Positions 12,726 through 22,407 of a DNA stretch of 64,000 nucleotides are shown here, piece by piece. Origin of the DNA: Salisediminibacterium beveridgei. Its GTDB lineage: Bacteria > Bacillota > Bacilli > Bacillales > Salisediminibacteriaceae. Position 1 is the stretch's first letter. The number at the start of each line of letters is the position of its first letter. A model generated the notes under the pieces. The model was given only the letters and a program-made list of their open reading frames with translations. It was not told the DNA's origin and searched no databases. The stretch is from NCBI RefSeq assembly GCF_001721685.1, contig NZ_CP012502.1, forward strand, positions 3,100,001 to 3,164,000, read 5' to 3'. The translations under genes and the position numbers were made by a program.

Positions 12726-13624
12726 TCGTCATCACCTGCAACTTTCATTTGGAGATAGGAAAGGACTGCAATGATGATAACCAGTACATACGCAATCGCG
12801 GATGCATAGTTAAAATCAAAATAGCGGAACCCGTTTAAGTATAAGTACAGAGAAATCGTCAACGTAGCGTTGTTTGGCCCACCATTGGTCAGGATATATG
12901 GCTCATCAAACAGCTGAAGCGTGCCGATGGTGGACAGGACGGCTGTGAACAGAAAGATCGGTTTCAGCTGCGGCAGGGTAATCGAGAAAAATTGCCGGAT
13001 TTTTCCCGCGCCGTCAATGCTGGCTGCTTCATACAGATCATTCGAGATGTTTTGAAGACCCGCCAGAAAAATGACCATGTTATAGCCTGTCCAGCGCCAG
13101 GTAATTGCAACGATTAATGATACCTTTGCCCAGAACGGATCGTTGAGCCACGGCACCTGATCAATCCCTACTAAAGACAACACATAGTTTACAAGGCCAT
13201 AATTCTGATCAAGCAAAATCATGAATACGATCGCATAAGCCACAAGCGCTGTGATCGCCGGCATAAAGAATGCAATCCGAAAAAAAGCGCGCATCCGCAG
13301 GAGTGCAGAATTCATCAGCACGGCCAGTACCACAGCGATGGATAGCATAATCGGCACCTGAATGATCAGGATCGTAAACGTATTGCCGAGAGCCGTGTAA
13401 AACAGCGGGTCATTAAAAAGTCTGCGGTAATTATCGAGACCTGCAAATGTACTGACGCCTCCTGATGAAGTCTGAAAACTGAGTATTAATGATTGAATGA
13501 CTGGATACAAAGTGAATAACAGAAATAAGAGCACAGCCGGGGCAATAAAAAAGTAAGGAGCTGTTTTCGGGGTAACAATCTTCCGCTTGTTCCCCACCGG
13601 TGTTTCACTGCTTAGTTTTGCCAT
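12722..13624 (-). CDS. Sugar ABC transporter permease (LacF/MalF type)
   Basis: 300 residues. A cytoplasmic N-terminus of about 20 residues is followed by six membrane segments. The EAA loop (YEAASIDGAGKIRQFFSITLP) starts near residue 198 with the expected GAG turn. It partners the LacG-type permease, whose gene it overlaps by four bases. Its own gene starts about 100 bases after the binding-protein gene, past an intercistronic hairpin, as is common where the binding protein is made in excess over the permeases. Confidence 0.92.
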
Positions 13625-13689
13625 GGGTCAATCTCCTTCCGCGAAAATCTCCGGGGACTTCATAAAGTATTTTAAATAAGTTGGTAAAA

Positions 13690-13716
13690 ACAGAGGAGAA
13701 GAGTCACCCCTTCTCC
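13690..13716 (-). terminator. Intercistronic hairpin between binding protein and permease genes
   Basis: On the reverse strand GGAGAAG and CTTCTCC form a 7-bp stem followed by TCTGTTTTT. It is a weak terminator that some transcripts would pass, which fits a higher dose of the binding protein than of the permeases. Confidence 0.5.
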
Positions 13717-13724
13717 CTTTTTTA

Positions 13725-15095
13725 TCACTGCATATCTCTTCCGGTTTCATTGGCAATCCGTTCAGCCGCCTCTTCAAGGGCAACCTGCGGATCTTCTCCT
13801 GAAAGCAGTGCATTGGCCTGCGCATCCGATGCGTAGCGGAATGCTCTGGCATAGTCATTGGTGTAGTTTGCAGAAGGTGTACCTTCAACGACATCCGCAA
13901 ACAATGCCCAGATTGGTTCATCATTAAAGAATTCATTGTTCTCTTCGAAATAAGGTTCATCATACGTCGCGAGGAGTGACGGGAATAAACCGTATTCAAC
14001 CATCCCCTCAATTTGCGGTTCGACTTCTGTCGTAAAGAATTCTACAAATGCATAAGCCGCTTCCGGATATTCTGTATTGGAAAGAACAGACAAGTCCGAT
14101 CCGCCAAGGTTAGCATCGCGGTTTCCGCCTTCTTCAAACGCCGGAAGCTTGAAAACACCCCAGTCACCGGACTGATCAGGTGCCTGATCTGTAATCGTCC
14201 CCGCATACCACACACCAAATGGCACTGTGGCAACAGTATGATTGACCGTCGCAGTGACCGTACCGTCCCAGCCATCAGTATTAGCAACGAGGTCTTTTTC
14301 ATGCATTTCCTGAATCTTACTCATTGCCGTCGCCGCATCGGCGCTTGCAATTTCAATATCGCCCGCTTCGTCAAAATAATACACACCGAGCTGATTCATC
14401 ATCATGCGGAACAGCGCGTCGTCATTGGCGATATCCACCGGTACCATCGCCGCTCCCGTTGCATCGAGGATTTCTTCCCCGGCTGCTATGAAGTCGTCCC
14501 AGGTTTCGATGTCATCCGGATCCACGCCCGCTTCTTCAAAATGAGGCACATAATAGAAAACACCCGCCGGACCGATATCCCATGGCGCGGCCAGATTGTT
14601 TCCATCCGGCCCTTTAATCGCTTCCACTTTGGAAGGGGCGAACTTATCCTCGTGATCGGCAAATCCGTGATCATCTAAATTTACAAACCCTTCAGGGAAC
14701 TCAGCAAAATAGTTGTCCAGTCGATCCGTTTCAAGCATCGTCACATCCGGAAGACCTGAGCCACCTGCAGCCAGTCCGACCGTGAGGCGGTCATATACAT
14801 CCTCACGCCCGATATCTTCGATGTTCACAGTGACATCCGGGTACATTTCATTGAACTCTTCAAGAGACTGCTCCATTGCCGCCGCTGCAACATTCCAACC
14901 CCAGACACTGATTTCACCGGAGACATCTGATCCGCCTTCATTCGTTGCGTTGTTTCCAGCACCCTCATTGGAGGCGTTTTCATTTTCGGCATTACCACCA
15001 GCTGTTTCATCGTTGTTCCCGCCATCATTGTTCCCGCACGCTGCCAGCATTCCAACTGATAATGCACTTACAGATAAGACCTTCCAAGCTTTCAT
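13725..15095 (-). CDS. Sugar ABC transporter substrate-binding lipoprotein
   Basis: 456 residues from the ATG at 15095, chosen because an AAGGGGG site lies just upstream and because the signal peptide begins there; an upstream in-frame ATG at 15149 adds 18 non-signal-like residues. The lipobox LAAC puts the acylated cysteine at residue 20, so the protein is a membrane-anchored extracellular lipoprotein. A low-complexity N/G/E linker (21-55) precedes the SBP_bac_1-type fold. It is the first gene of the importer operon: binding protein, two permeases, lacZ. The linker is very acidic, as in salt-adapted Bacillaceae. The ligand is inferred from lacZ to be a beta-galactoside. Confidence 0.9.
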   Translation of the reverse strand: MKAWKVLSVSALSVGMLAACGNNDGGNNDETAGGNAENENASNEGAGNNATNEGGSDVSGEISVWGWNVAAAAMEQSLEEFNEMYPDVTVNIEDIGREDVYDRLTVGLAAGGSGLPDVTMLETDRLDNYFAEFPEGFVNLDDHGFADHEDKFAPSKVEAIKGPDGNNLAAPWDIGPAGVFYYVPHFEEAGVDPDDIETWDDFIAAGEEILDATGAAMVPVDIANDDALFRMMMNQLGVYYFDEAGDIEIASADAATAMSKIQEMHEKDLVANTDGWDGTVTATVNHTVATVPFGVWYAGTITDQAPDQSGDWGVFKLPAFEEGGNRDANLGGSDLSVLSNTEYPEAAYAFVEFFTTEVEPQIEGMVEYGLFPSLLATYDEPYFEENNEFFNDEPIWALFADVVEGTPSANYTNDYARAFRYASDAQANALLSGEDPQVALEEAAERIANETGRDMQ

Positions 15096-15172
15096 GTGAA
15101 TATCCCCCTTGTAATATAATTGACGCAGTGCGCCATTCCAGGCCATCATAGACAGCCTTTAAACCCGGTAGT

Positions 15173-15209
15173 CACTACTAACTTAATTAAATTAAATTAA
15201 TAACTACCG
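15173..15209. promoter_or_regulatory. Long AT-rich palindrome upstream of the binding-protein gene
   Basis: An imperfect palindrome runs from CTACTAACTTAATT at the left to AATTAATAACTACC at the right, with TTAATTAAATTAAATTAA at its centre. It lies about 80-115 bases upstream of the start at 15095, in the likely promoter region, and between this operon and the end of the ROK gene. Long AT-rich palindromes are typical of ROK (XylR/NagC-like) operators, so the adjacent ROK protein is the likely ligand. Confidence 0.5.
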
Positions 15210-15260
15210 ATAAGATATCACATAATCGTCACTATGAAAAGGCTTTCTTGTAAATCTTTA

Positions 15261-16484
15261 TTAATTTCTTTTATTATCTTGTACTTCGAACACATCCTGC
15301 AGAATTAAAGACACTGCACCCAACAGTGCACTGTGGCTCCCAAGAGCTGATACGGTCACTTCAGTCCGCCTGGCATCATCCGTCAATGCGCGTCTTTGAA
15401 TCGTTTCCTGCAACGGTTTCATGACAAATTCGCCTGCTTTCATCACACCCCCGCCAAGGATGATCTGATCCGGATTCAGAAAATTAATCACATTCGTTAA
15501 GGCTAACCCCAGAAAGCGCCCCGCCTGCGCAAACACTTCTTCAGAGAAGGCATCGCCCAGTAATGCAGCTTCGTAAATGATCGCCCCATCGATTTCTTCT
15601 TTATGTTCAACGAGATCCCACAGCTGTGTGGAGCGCCCGAGCGTCATCTCATGAATCACCCGCTCCCGGATATGAATCCCGCTGGCCACAGTATGTAAAC
15701 AGCCGTAACTGCCACACGTGCATTGTCTTCCGTTCAAATCGACAATCATATGACCGAGTTCCCCCGCGATATGATTATCGCCTCTGAAAACCTGACCATT
15801 CAGTATCACGCCAGCACCAATGCCGTCCCCGACGTTAACAAACACGAGATGCTGATTATCCTTCGCTCCACCAAACCACATTTCCGCGATGGCCGAACAA
15901 CGCGCATCGTTCTCCACCCTCACCGGAATATCGTATCGTTCTTCAAGATCCGCTTTCAAAGGCAATTCCCCGAAGTTGAAGTGGGGGGCATAGATACTGA
16001 CGCCTGCTGCTTCATCGACAATCCCATGCATTCCAATACCAATGCCTACAATTTTATCCTTCTCGACTGATGCGCTCTCGATCATTTCATCAACCAGGCG
16101 ATACAAGATGGCCATAAATTCCCTGGCTTTCACCCCCGCCGGAAGAACTTCTTTTTTTCGTTCCAACAATTCAGCATTCAAATTGGAAAGGCCGACACGC
16201 ATCTGTCCAGTTCCAACATCCACACCGATAACGTAGTGATTGTTATAATTAATGGATAGAAGCACCGGACGCCTGCCACCTTTGGACACACCGATCCGCC
16301 CTTCCTTGACAAGTCCCTCCTTTAACAGATCATTGACTATGTTCGTGACTGTCGGTGGCGTTAAATTCGCTTGTTTGGATATGTCCGTTCTTGAAATCGG
16401 TCCATCCCGGCGAATAATATTGATCACCAGCGACCGGTTTAAGGATTTCATCAATCGGAAACTGCCTGTCATTCCCTGAACCAT
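15261..16484 (-). CDS. ROK-family transcriptional regulator (XylR/NagC type)
   Basis: About 408 residues. An N-terminal winged helix (about 10-70; ISRTDISKQANLTPPTVTNIV) is fused to a ROK sugar-kinase-like domain. The ROK zinc motif is present as CTCGSYGCLHTVASG near residue 250-265, preceded by HIAGELGHM, and the phosphate loop IGVDVGTGQ is near 83. The ATG at 16484 has a GAGGTG site eight bases upstream; GTG 16493 and ATG 16490 are alternatives. It is transcribed toward the lactose-type ABC operon. Its own promoter has an AT-rich box related to the one before the binding-protein gene, so it probably represses both until a sugar binds. Confidence 0.9.
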   Translation of the reverse strand: MVQGMTGSFRLMKSLNRSLVINIIRRDGPISRTDISKQANLTPPTVTNIVNDLLKEGLVKEGRIGVSKGGRRPVLLSINYNNHYVIGVDVGTGQMRVGLSNLNAELLERKKEVLPAGVKAREFMAILYRLVDEMIESASVEKDKIVGIGIGMHGIVDEAAGVSIYAPHFNFGELPLKADLEERYDIPVRVENDARCSAIAEMWFGGAKDNQHLVFVNVGDGIGAGVILNGQVFRGDNHIAGELGHMIVDLNGRQCTCGSYGCLHTVASGIHIRERVIHEMTLGRSTQLWDLVEHKEEIDGAIIYEAALLGDAFSEEVFAQAGRFLGLALTNVINFLNPDQIILGGGVMKAGEFVMKPLQETIQRRALTDDARRTEVTVSALGSHSALLGAVSLILQDVFEVQDNKRN

Positions 16485-16504
16485 AACCATCACCTCATTC
16501 GACT

Positions 16505-16525
16505 TTTTAAATTAATTTAATTTTA
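16505..16525. promoter_or_regulatory. AT-rich operator-like box upstream of the ROK gene
   Basis: TTAAATTAATTTAATTTTAG lies about 20-40 bases upstream of the ROK start codon and resembles the boxes at 8491 and 15182 (shared AATTAAATTA core on one strand or the other). Autoregulation is the simplest reading. Confidence 0.45.
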
Positions 16526-16647
16526 GAACAACCAGATGAAATACACAATCCCTGAATCTTCCTGAAACATCTCTGCCCTTTATTGCGTAAGTAAGCTATA
16601 ATGAAATCAACTTACACAGACACCCTCTGTGACATTCGAAAGGACTG

Positions 16648-17208
16648 ATGAACATGATCGGATTCATTATCATCATTGTGATTGTTGCCATCCTCGCTCT
16701 GACTTGGGTTTCAGGCTACAACGGCCTGATCAAAATGCGAAACTGGGTGGAAGAATCCTGGGCACAGATTGATGTGCAGCTGAAACGGCGCTACGATCTG
16801 ATCCCGAACCTGGTTGAAACCGTCAAAGGTTACGCGAAACATGAGGAAGAAACGTTGACAAAGGTTGTGGAACTCCGTAACCAGATGGGCGACAGCACCA
16901 TGAGCCGCCAGGACACCATGGAAGTGAATGATCAGCTGAGTGGCGCATTAAAAAGCATGTTTGCCCTTCGCGAATCCTACCCGGATTTGAAGGCTAACGA
17001 GAATTTTAAAATGCTGCAAGAAGAGCTCACACAAACAGAAAATAAGATCGCCTATTCCAGACAGCTCTATAACAACACCGTCATGAAATACAACACGAAA
17101 ATCGAGTCCATTCCGACGAACATTCTCGCCGGCATCCACAAATTCGAAAAACGCGACATGCTTGAAGCCAAGGAAGAAGAACGGGAGAACGTTCGCGTGT
17201 CTTTTTAA
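16648..17208 (+). CDS. lemA: LemA family protein
   Basis: 186 residues, the normal LemA length. A single N-terminal membrane helix (about 4-22) with a short outside end is followed by a long helical cytoplasmic domain that carries the family motif WAQIDVQLKRRYDLIPNLV near residue 38. The biochemical role of LemA is not settled. It is followed after 24 bases by an HtpX-like protease gene in the same direction, and this LemA-HtpX pairing is common in bacteria. It suggests a shared job in membrane protein quality control or envelope stress. Confidence 0.93.
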   Translation: MNMIGFIIIIVIVAILALTWVSGYNGLIKMRNWVEESWAQIDVQLKRRYDLIPNLVETVKGYAKHEEETLTKVVELRNQMGDSTMSRQDTMEVNDQLSGALKSMFALRESYPDLKANENFKMLQEELTQTENKIAYSRQLYNNTVMKYNTKIESIPTNILAGIHKFEKRDMLEAKEEERENVRVSF

Positions 17209-17232
17209 GCCGCGACCTGGAGGAATCCTATT

Positions 17233-18111
17233 ATGATCTTATATGAACAGATTCAGCACAATAAACGAAAAACAGTCTTCATCGTCTTCTTCTTCGTCTT
17301 GTTCGTTCTCGCTGTAGGTGCTGCCTTTTCCTACATCAACAGCGGCGAACCATTTTCCGGGCTGATCCTGACGGCCATCATCGCTACGATCTATGTCGGG
17401 ATTGTGTTAAGCTCCAGCACGAAAATGGTCATGCGCATGAATCACGCCAAAGAAATTAAATCGGTCGAAGACAACCGGTTCCTTTGGCACACTGTAGAAA
17501 ACATGGCTATGGTCGGGCGCATTCCCATGCCGAGGGTCTTCGTCATTCATGACCCGTCACCGAACGCCTTCGCCACCGGCCTCTCACCTAAAAACGGTGC
17601 AGTGGCTGTAACAACAGGCCTTATCGATACCTTAAACCGTGAGGAAATGGAGGGCGTCATCGCCCATGAAGTGGCTCACATCAAAAATTACGATGTCCGC
17701 CTGTCCACGATTGCCCTCGCACTCGTCTCCGTGATCGCGATCATCAGTGACATCGGCACCCGGATGCTGTTCTTCAGCAGAGGAGGCCGGGGCAATAAGC
17801 AAAGTCCGGTGATTCTGATTTTTGCCATCGTTCTGATGATTCTTGCACCGTTCATCGCCATGTTGATCAACATGGCCATCTCAAGGAACCGCGAGTACCT
17901 GGCAGATGCGAGCGCCGCCGAGTTAACCCGAAACCCGCACGCGCTTGCCTCAGCACTCGAGAAAATCACCGGGGTATCCACGCCCGTCCGGGAAGCTTCC
18001 GGGTCATCAGCACCGCTTTACTTTGCCGATCCATTGAAAAAAAAGATGAGCGGACTTTTGTCCACTCACCCCGATCCTCAAGAGCGAATGAAACGGTTGC
18101 GGGAAATGTAA
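17233..18111 (+). CDS. htpX: HtpX-like zinc metalloprotease (M48 family)
   Basis: 292 residues. Two N-terminal membrane helices (about 15-55), then the zinc motif HEVAH near residue 145 (VIAHEVAHIKN), two further hydrophobic segments (about 157-220), and the third zinc ligand in NREYLADASAAEL near 220. M48 proteases of this type cut misfolded membrane proteins on the cytoplasmic face. The C-terminus has the family sequence STHPDPQERMKRL. It is second in the lemA operon; an AGGAGG-like GGAGGA site is just upstream and a strong terminator follows. Confidence 0.93.
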   Translation: MILYEQIQHNKRKTVFIVFFFVLFVLAVGAAFSYINSGEPFSGLILTAIIATIYVGIVLSSSTKMVMRMNHAKEIKSVEDNRFLWHTVENMAMVGRIPMPRVFVIHDPSPNAFATGLSPKNGAVAVTTGLIDTLNREEMEGVIAHEVAHIKNYDVRLSTIALALVSVIAIISDIGTRMLFFSRGGRGNKQSPVILIFAIVLMILAPFIAMLINMAISRNREYLADASAAELTRNPHALASALEKITGVSTPVREASGSSAPLYFADPLKKKMSGLLSTHPDPQERMKRLREM

Positions 18112-18133
18112 GTTTTTCAATTGTATAAATCAC

Positions 18134-18178
18134 AAAAAAAGTCCGGACAATAGCTAACGATATTGTCCGGACTTTTTT
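18134..18178 (+). terminator. Terminator after htpX
   Basis: Exact complementary arms (AAAAAAGTCCGGACAATA with TATTGTCCGGACTTTTTT) around an 8-base loop, with T residues on the forward strand. The A/T symmetry would let it work in both directions. Confidence 0.9.
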
Positions 18179-18294
18179 GTGCTGGCGTCATTTCCTTTTA
18201 TTCAACTCAAAAATACACATGAGATATGCAGACGCCCTTTGTTATTTGTGATATGATTCACATTTTATCCACAGATTTCACTTACTATATAGTG

Positions 18295-18322
18295 TACAAT
18301 TTAATTGTAAACAATTTATTGT
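18295..18322. promoter_or_regulatory. OhrR-type operator (tandem TACAATT/AATTGTA)
   Basis: TACAATTTAATTGTA at 18295-18309 is the inverted repeat known for OhrR of Bacillus, and it is followed at once by a second, weaker copy, AACAATTTATTGT. The pair ends only 17 bases before the start codon of the MarR-family gene, so binding would block its promoter. This implies autoregulation. Confidence 0.75.
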
Positions 18323-18338
18323 GAAGGAGGCCCTTCAA

Positions 18339-18818
18339 ATGGTCATGAGTGATCAAAACCTGGTTTTGGATGAACAACTCAGTTTTATCCTCTATTTGTG
18401 CTCTAAAGAAACGATTAAACGCTATAAAGAGTACCTTGATCCATTAGGAATTACGTACACACAATATTTAGCAATGCTTGTTTTATGGAATGATAATGGT
18501 ATCTCGGTGAATGAGTTGAGCAAAAAAATGTACTTGGATTCCGGAACATTGACTCCTCTTCTAAAAAAATTAGAAGGTAAAAATTTAGTTGAACGCCATC
18601 GGGATTCAACCGATGAGCGAGTGGTTCTCGTTTCATTAACAAAAAAAGGTGTCGACCTCAAAGATCAAATCCGGCATATCCCCGGTGAAATCCTCGCCAA
18701 AACCGGAGTCCCTCCACAAGAGGCTGCAGATATACTTGAAATGTTAAAATCCGTTCTCGACCGGACGACAAGCTTGAATTATGGGAAGAAAGAAATACCT
18801 TCAAGCGAAAACGCCTGA
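18339..18818 (+). CDS. MarR-family regulator of the OhrR/MgrA group
   Basis: 159 residues. The sequence follows OhrR closely: QLSFILYLCSKE, ITYTQYLAML, the winged-helix recognition segment YLDSGTLTPLLKKLE, and RDSTDERVVLVSLT in the wing. In OhrR the peroxide-sensing cysteine sits at the position that is serine here (QLSFILY instead of QLCFLLY); the only nearby cysteine is six residues further on. The GAAGGAGG site supports the ATG at 18339; the upstream GTG at 18321 is inside that site. The operator in front is of OhrR type, but no ohr peroxidase gene lies next to it. A membrane protein gene follows in the same direction. It may sense something other than hydroperoxides. Confidence 0.85.
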   Translation: MVMSDQNLVLDEQLSFILYLCSKETIKRYKEYLDPLGITYTQYLAMLVLWNDNGISVNELSKKMYLDSGTLTPLLKKLEGKNLVERHRDSTDERVVLVSLTKKGVDLKDQIRHIPGEILAKTGVPPQEAADILEMLKSVLDRTTSLNYGKKEIPSSENA

Positions 18819-18985
18819 ATCTTGAACATCATGATGTCCTTGTAACAATCAGGACAAACATATAGAAATCAAAATTGGAGAGGAGGATCGGTTCAATTCT
18901 CACAATCAGTCCATCACGGTAAACCACATCAGGGACAGTCACAACAAAAAAGTCTTATAAAAGACATGGAAGAGGAGACGATACA

Positions 18986-19960
18986 ATGTTCTTCTTTGAA
19001 GCAATTCCTTGGTACAATGCGTTAATGTGGTTTGTTGTCTTCTTTGCATTGATTGGTCTGAACGAACTGGCACGTGCCAGCAAATGGGCAAGTGTCGCGC
19101 TCTTTATGGTACTGCCTCTCATCTTAACACCCTATTGGCTGTGGATGGGCGATACCGGTGTAACCTCCTGGTTCACCTGGGTGAAGGTCTATTCTGCTTT
19201 GGCAGGAAGTATCATCTACATGGTGATACGCTTCTCAAATTATCACAAAAAGCACCCTTGGTATCTCATCCTTGTTCCAGCGATTCTTGCCATTAATATA
19301 GCAGAGGCTGTCGTCCGGGAGTTTCAAGTTGGTTTTGCAGGATTCGATGGTATGGTAGACGGCATGATGTATATTTCAGGGGGATGGAACTATGTAAATG
19401 GTGTTGCCGGCTTATTAAACCTGCTCTTGATTTGTGGTTGGGTCGGTATCTTTGCAACCCAAGGAAAGAAAAAAGATATGGTCTGGCCAGATCAGACAAG
19501 ACTTTGGATTATTGCATACGGGGTGTGGAATATCGCATATGTTTATGCGTGTGCACCTGGAAATGCGTTTTATTCCGGAGTGGCGTTGAACATTGCAGCC
19601 ACGGTTCCGGCACTTCTATGGGCAAAAGGGACCTGGATGCAAAATCGCGCACAGACGTTGTCCTTCTGGATGATGTGGGTCATGACGTTCCCTTATGTCT
19701 TTGCCATTGGCAGCACATTCAATGTGAGTGTCAGCTACAATCCAGCAGCGAACTGGGCACTTGCATTACTGAGTTTAGCGTTGAACGTCACACTTGCGGT
19801 GTGGCAAATTACCCGCATTGTTCAACGTCGACTCAATCCGTTAAAAGAAGAGATTTGGACAGATCAGAAAGACTATCAGGAAATCAAAAAGCGACAATTC
19901 GAAGGGGCGGAAAACGACGACAGTGAGGTGACAGAGATTCCTGAACGACAGGTGAGATAA
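18986..19960 (+). CDS. Multi-pass membrane protein, probably DUF5692 family
   Basis: 324 residues with about nine hydrophobic segments, rich in tryptophan, and a charged C-terminal tail of about 45 residues. It resembles the DUF5692 family by length and by the N-terminal stretch with NELARAS and YWLWMG; I am not certain of that name. No catalytic motif is visible. A GAGGAG site precedes the ATG. It lies 168 bases after the OhrR-like gene with no terminator between them and with its own terminator after it, so the regulator and the membrane protein are probably co-transcribed. Role unknown. Confidence 0.75.
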   Translation: MFFFEAIPWYNALMWFVVFFALIGLNELARASKWASVALFMVLPLILTPYWLWMGDTGVTSWFTWVKVYSALAGSIIYMVIRFSNYHKKHPWYLILVPAILAINIAEAVVREFQVGFAGFDGMVDGMMYISGGWNYVNGVAGLLNLLLICGWVGIFATQGKKKDMVWPDQTRLWIIAYGVWNIAYVYACAPGNAFYSGVALNIAATVPALLWAKGTWMQNRAQTLSFWMMWVMTFPYVFAIGSTFNVSVSYNPAANWALALLSLALNVTLAVWQITRIVQRRLNPLKEEIWTDQKDYQEIKKRQFEGAENDDSEVTEIPERQVR

Positions 19961-20005
19961 TTACAAATGATCATTTCTTTCTATATAGGAGAGGCATCAT
20001 ACAAG

Positions 20006-20043
20006 AATCCGGACAAAACCTTCATCGATTTGTCCGGATTTTT
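20006..20043 (+). terminator. Terminator after the DUF5692-like gene
   Basis: The arms AATCCGGACAAA and TTTGTCCGGATT are exact complements, followed by a run of T on the forward strand. Confidence 0.85.
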
Positions 20044-20097
20044 CGTTCATCATGATCATTGTTTAATGAAATTGACCGCTGTCTGATCCAACATGCA

Positions 20098-22116
20098 CTA
20101 CAATTTAAATTTTTCAACCAACTGTTTCAGTTCATCGGACAGTTCTGACAGGCTCTTGCTCGATCCGGAAATCTCTTCCATCGATGCCGACTGTTCTTCC
20201 ATTGCCGCAGATACTTCCTCGGTTGCAGCGGAGTTTTCCTGCGCGATTGCAGAAAGGCTTTGCAGTGAATCAACGATATCCTCTTTAATGGCTGCCATAT
20301 CTTTACCCGTTTCATTGAGACTGGTCACGGCCTTGTCGGAAACCTCCATTGAAGATGCAATCATCTCATATTGACTTCGGGTACCAGAAACACTTTCAAG
20401 TTGCTCTTTCAGCACTTCGGAGACCTCAGCCATCACTTTTACAGATTGCTCAGCATTCTCCTGCAACTCACGAACAATTTCGTCAATGGTTGACGTGGAC
20501 TTCGTGGACTGTTCTGCCAGTTTGCGGATCTCATCTGCCACTACAGAAAAACCCTTTCCTGCTTCCCCGGCCCTCGCTGCCTCGATGGCTGCGTTCAACG
20601 CCAGGAGATTTGTCTGTTCCGCGATATTGCTGATGACTGTACTGGCTTCCCCAATTTGCCTCGAGCTGTCATTGGTTTTTACAATACCTGATTCCACTTC
20701 CCGGGTGGCTTCTGCCGTTTGATTGGAAATGTCCGACAGCCGCTCAATTTCTTTCATCCCTTGCTGCACTGCCTGATTGACCTGCTTGAACGCCTGGTTC
20801 AATTCCACCACGACCGCTTGTTCCTTCTCAACAATTTCACCCAGTCGGTTGGCTTTCTCAGAACCGGCTTCCGTATTTTCAGCCTGACTGTTTGCCCCCT
20901 CAGCAATATCCTGAACGGTTGTAGCCACTTCTTCAGAAGCGATTGATGATTCATTCGCCGTTGCAGTCAGTTCCTCCGAAGCAGATGAAACATTGCTCGC
21001 TGAGTCATTGATATCCTGAATGACTTTACGGATATTTTCTGTCACGCTTTGAAGCGACCTTGCCAGCCTCCCCACTTCATCTTTTCTGGCCGCAAGCAAC
21101 GGATCAACATCCTCACTTACATCCAGATTTCCAACCTGCTCCGCCGTCGCAGAAATCTTCTCAATGGGCCGTGACAAACGGGTTCCCACCACATAAGTCA
21201 GGGCAATGCTGATCAGAATCACCATTGCAGTAAACAGCATGGACGTATTTCGAAGAACAGGGATCGCTGACAGCACCTCATTCTCTTCCGCTGTAATAAT
21301 CAGATTCCAGCCCGTATCACCTACAGCTGAGAAGCCAAGATAAAGGTCATCGCCACCGAAAGTATAATCCCCCACGCCTGAAGGCTCTTCGATCATGCGC
21401 GTAAACATTGCTGACACCTCGTTTACATCCGGATCACTCTCAGCTTCCCGAATCGGATTGTAAGCATCCATTACCATATCCCGGTTCTGATGCGCAATGA
21501 CCGTTCCAGCATCATCAATCATATAGGCATAGCCTGAATCCCCATACTGAATGTCATCGACGATCAGATTCAAAAAATCAGCATCACCAACACCGACGAT
21601 AACACCGGTAATTTCACCGTCATTCATGATTGGAGCCGACGTCACCATAATCAGACGGTCCCCATCGTCCGGATTGACACTTGGGGATGGCGGCATTAAT
21701 CCGCGCTCTCCCTGAAGCGAATCCTGATAATACTCCCGCTCAGCAATATCAACAATTTCACCATCATTTCCGTATGAATCCGATAAATAAAGATTGCCAT
21801 TCAAATCTGCAATCCCGATGCGCAGATATTCCGTTTGCTCCACTTCATCAAGAAAGATCTCCATCGCTGCGTCGATATCTGGCGTTGCGCTCCCTCCTTC
21901 AGGGATATTCGCCAACCCTTCGAGATATACAAATTCACTGTCAAGACGGCTGTCCGTCACTTTCGCCCCTTCTTCTGACAGCGCATACAAACCCGATTCC
22001 GCTTCATCCATGATGGCATTTTCTGCTCCATGCATGTTAATGAATCCGAGAATCGACGTCGCCGCCACCAAAATCAACGAAAAATATAAAATCAATGTGA
22101 CTCGAATGCTTTTCAT
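20098..22116 (-). CDS. Methyl-accepting chemotaxis protein
   Basis: 672 residues, a full-length class III-like receptor. One membrane helix (about 8-28), an extracellular dCache-type sensor (about 35-285, with the typical [16 protein letters not shown] and [14 protein letters not shown] segments), a second helix (about 290-310), a HAMP domain (310-365) and a long helical signalling domain. The hairpin tip of the signalling domain is recognisable ([20 protein letters not shown] and [16 protein letters not shown]). It signals to CheA/CheW and the flagellar motor. No other chemotaxis gene is adjacent and the ligand is unknown. It is convergent with the DUF5692-like gene. Confidence 0.93.
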   Translation of the reverse strand: MKSIRVTLILYFSLILVAATSILGFINMHGAENAIMDEAESGLYALSEEGAKVTDSRLDSEFVYLEGLANIPEGGSATPDIDAAMEIFLDEVEQTEYLRIGIADLNGNLYLSDSYGNDGEIVDIAEREYYQDSLQGERGLMPPSPSVNPDDGDRLIMVTSAPIMNDGEITGVIVGVGDADFLNLIVDDIQYGDSGYAYMIDDAGTVIAHQNRDMVMDAYNPIREAESDPDVNEVSAMFTRMIEEPSGVGDYTFGGDDLYLGFSAVGDTGWNLIITAEENEVLSAIPVLRNTSMLFTAMVILISIALTYVVGTRLSRPIEKISATAEQVGNLDVSEDVDPLLAARKDEVGRLARSLQSVTENIRKVIQDINDSASNVSSASEELTATANESSIASEEVATTVQDIAEGANSQAENTEAGSEKANRLGEIVEKEQAVVVELNQAFKQVNQAVQQGMKEIERLSDISNQTAEATREVESGIVKTNDSSRQIGEASTVISNIAEQTNLLALNAAIEAARAGEAGKGFSVVADEIRKLAEQSTKSTSTIDEIVRELQENAEQSVKVMAEVSEVLKEQLESVSGTRSQYEMIASSMEVSDKAVTSLNETGKDMAAIKEDIVDSLQSLSAIAQENSAATEEVSAAMEEQSASMEEISGSSKSLSELSDELKQLVEKFKL

Positions 22117-22177
22117 ATGTAAACGATCCCCTCTTCCCCTCTTATTCTTTTATCATTGTACTGGAAGGGAAGGTGTA

Positions 22178-22351
22178 TTACTTCATAGGATCATCTGAAA
22201 TTCTCAGGACTTTATCGTCACCCAACTGTATGTATTCACGATTTTTAGGTCTTTTGAATATCCAAAACGGTGTTAAATTCCTTTTTAACCCCTGACGAAT
22301 GGCATCCTTATAAATTTCTTGAGCCGAAAGCTTCTCTTCTGTATTCTTAAA
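22178..22351 (-). pseudogene. Unidentified coding remnant (57 codons, no start)
   Basis: Between the chemotaxis receptor gene and the GNAT gene, the reverse strand is open for 57 codons and ends in TAA at 22178. The translation looks like real protein: it contains EEKLSAQEIYKDAIRQGLK, TPFWIFKRPKNREYIQL and DDKVLRISDDPMK. There is a stop (TAG) just before it and no ATG, GTG or TTG in frame, so it reads as the C-terminal fragment of a decayed gene. I do not recognise the family. A chance open frame is possible. Confidence 0.35.
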
Positions 22352-22407
22352 CTAGAATCAGCGTGCAAACCCGCTGATCAATCTAATTTGATCCAAGGAG
22401 CCCTGCC

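Noticed and set aside
18877..18907. A strong GGAGAGGAGG ribosome-like site between the OhrR-like gene and the membrane protein gene
   Set aside because: No ATG, GTG or TTG follows at the right distance; an ATT would give only eight codons. Probably chance or a remnant.
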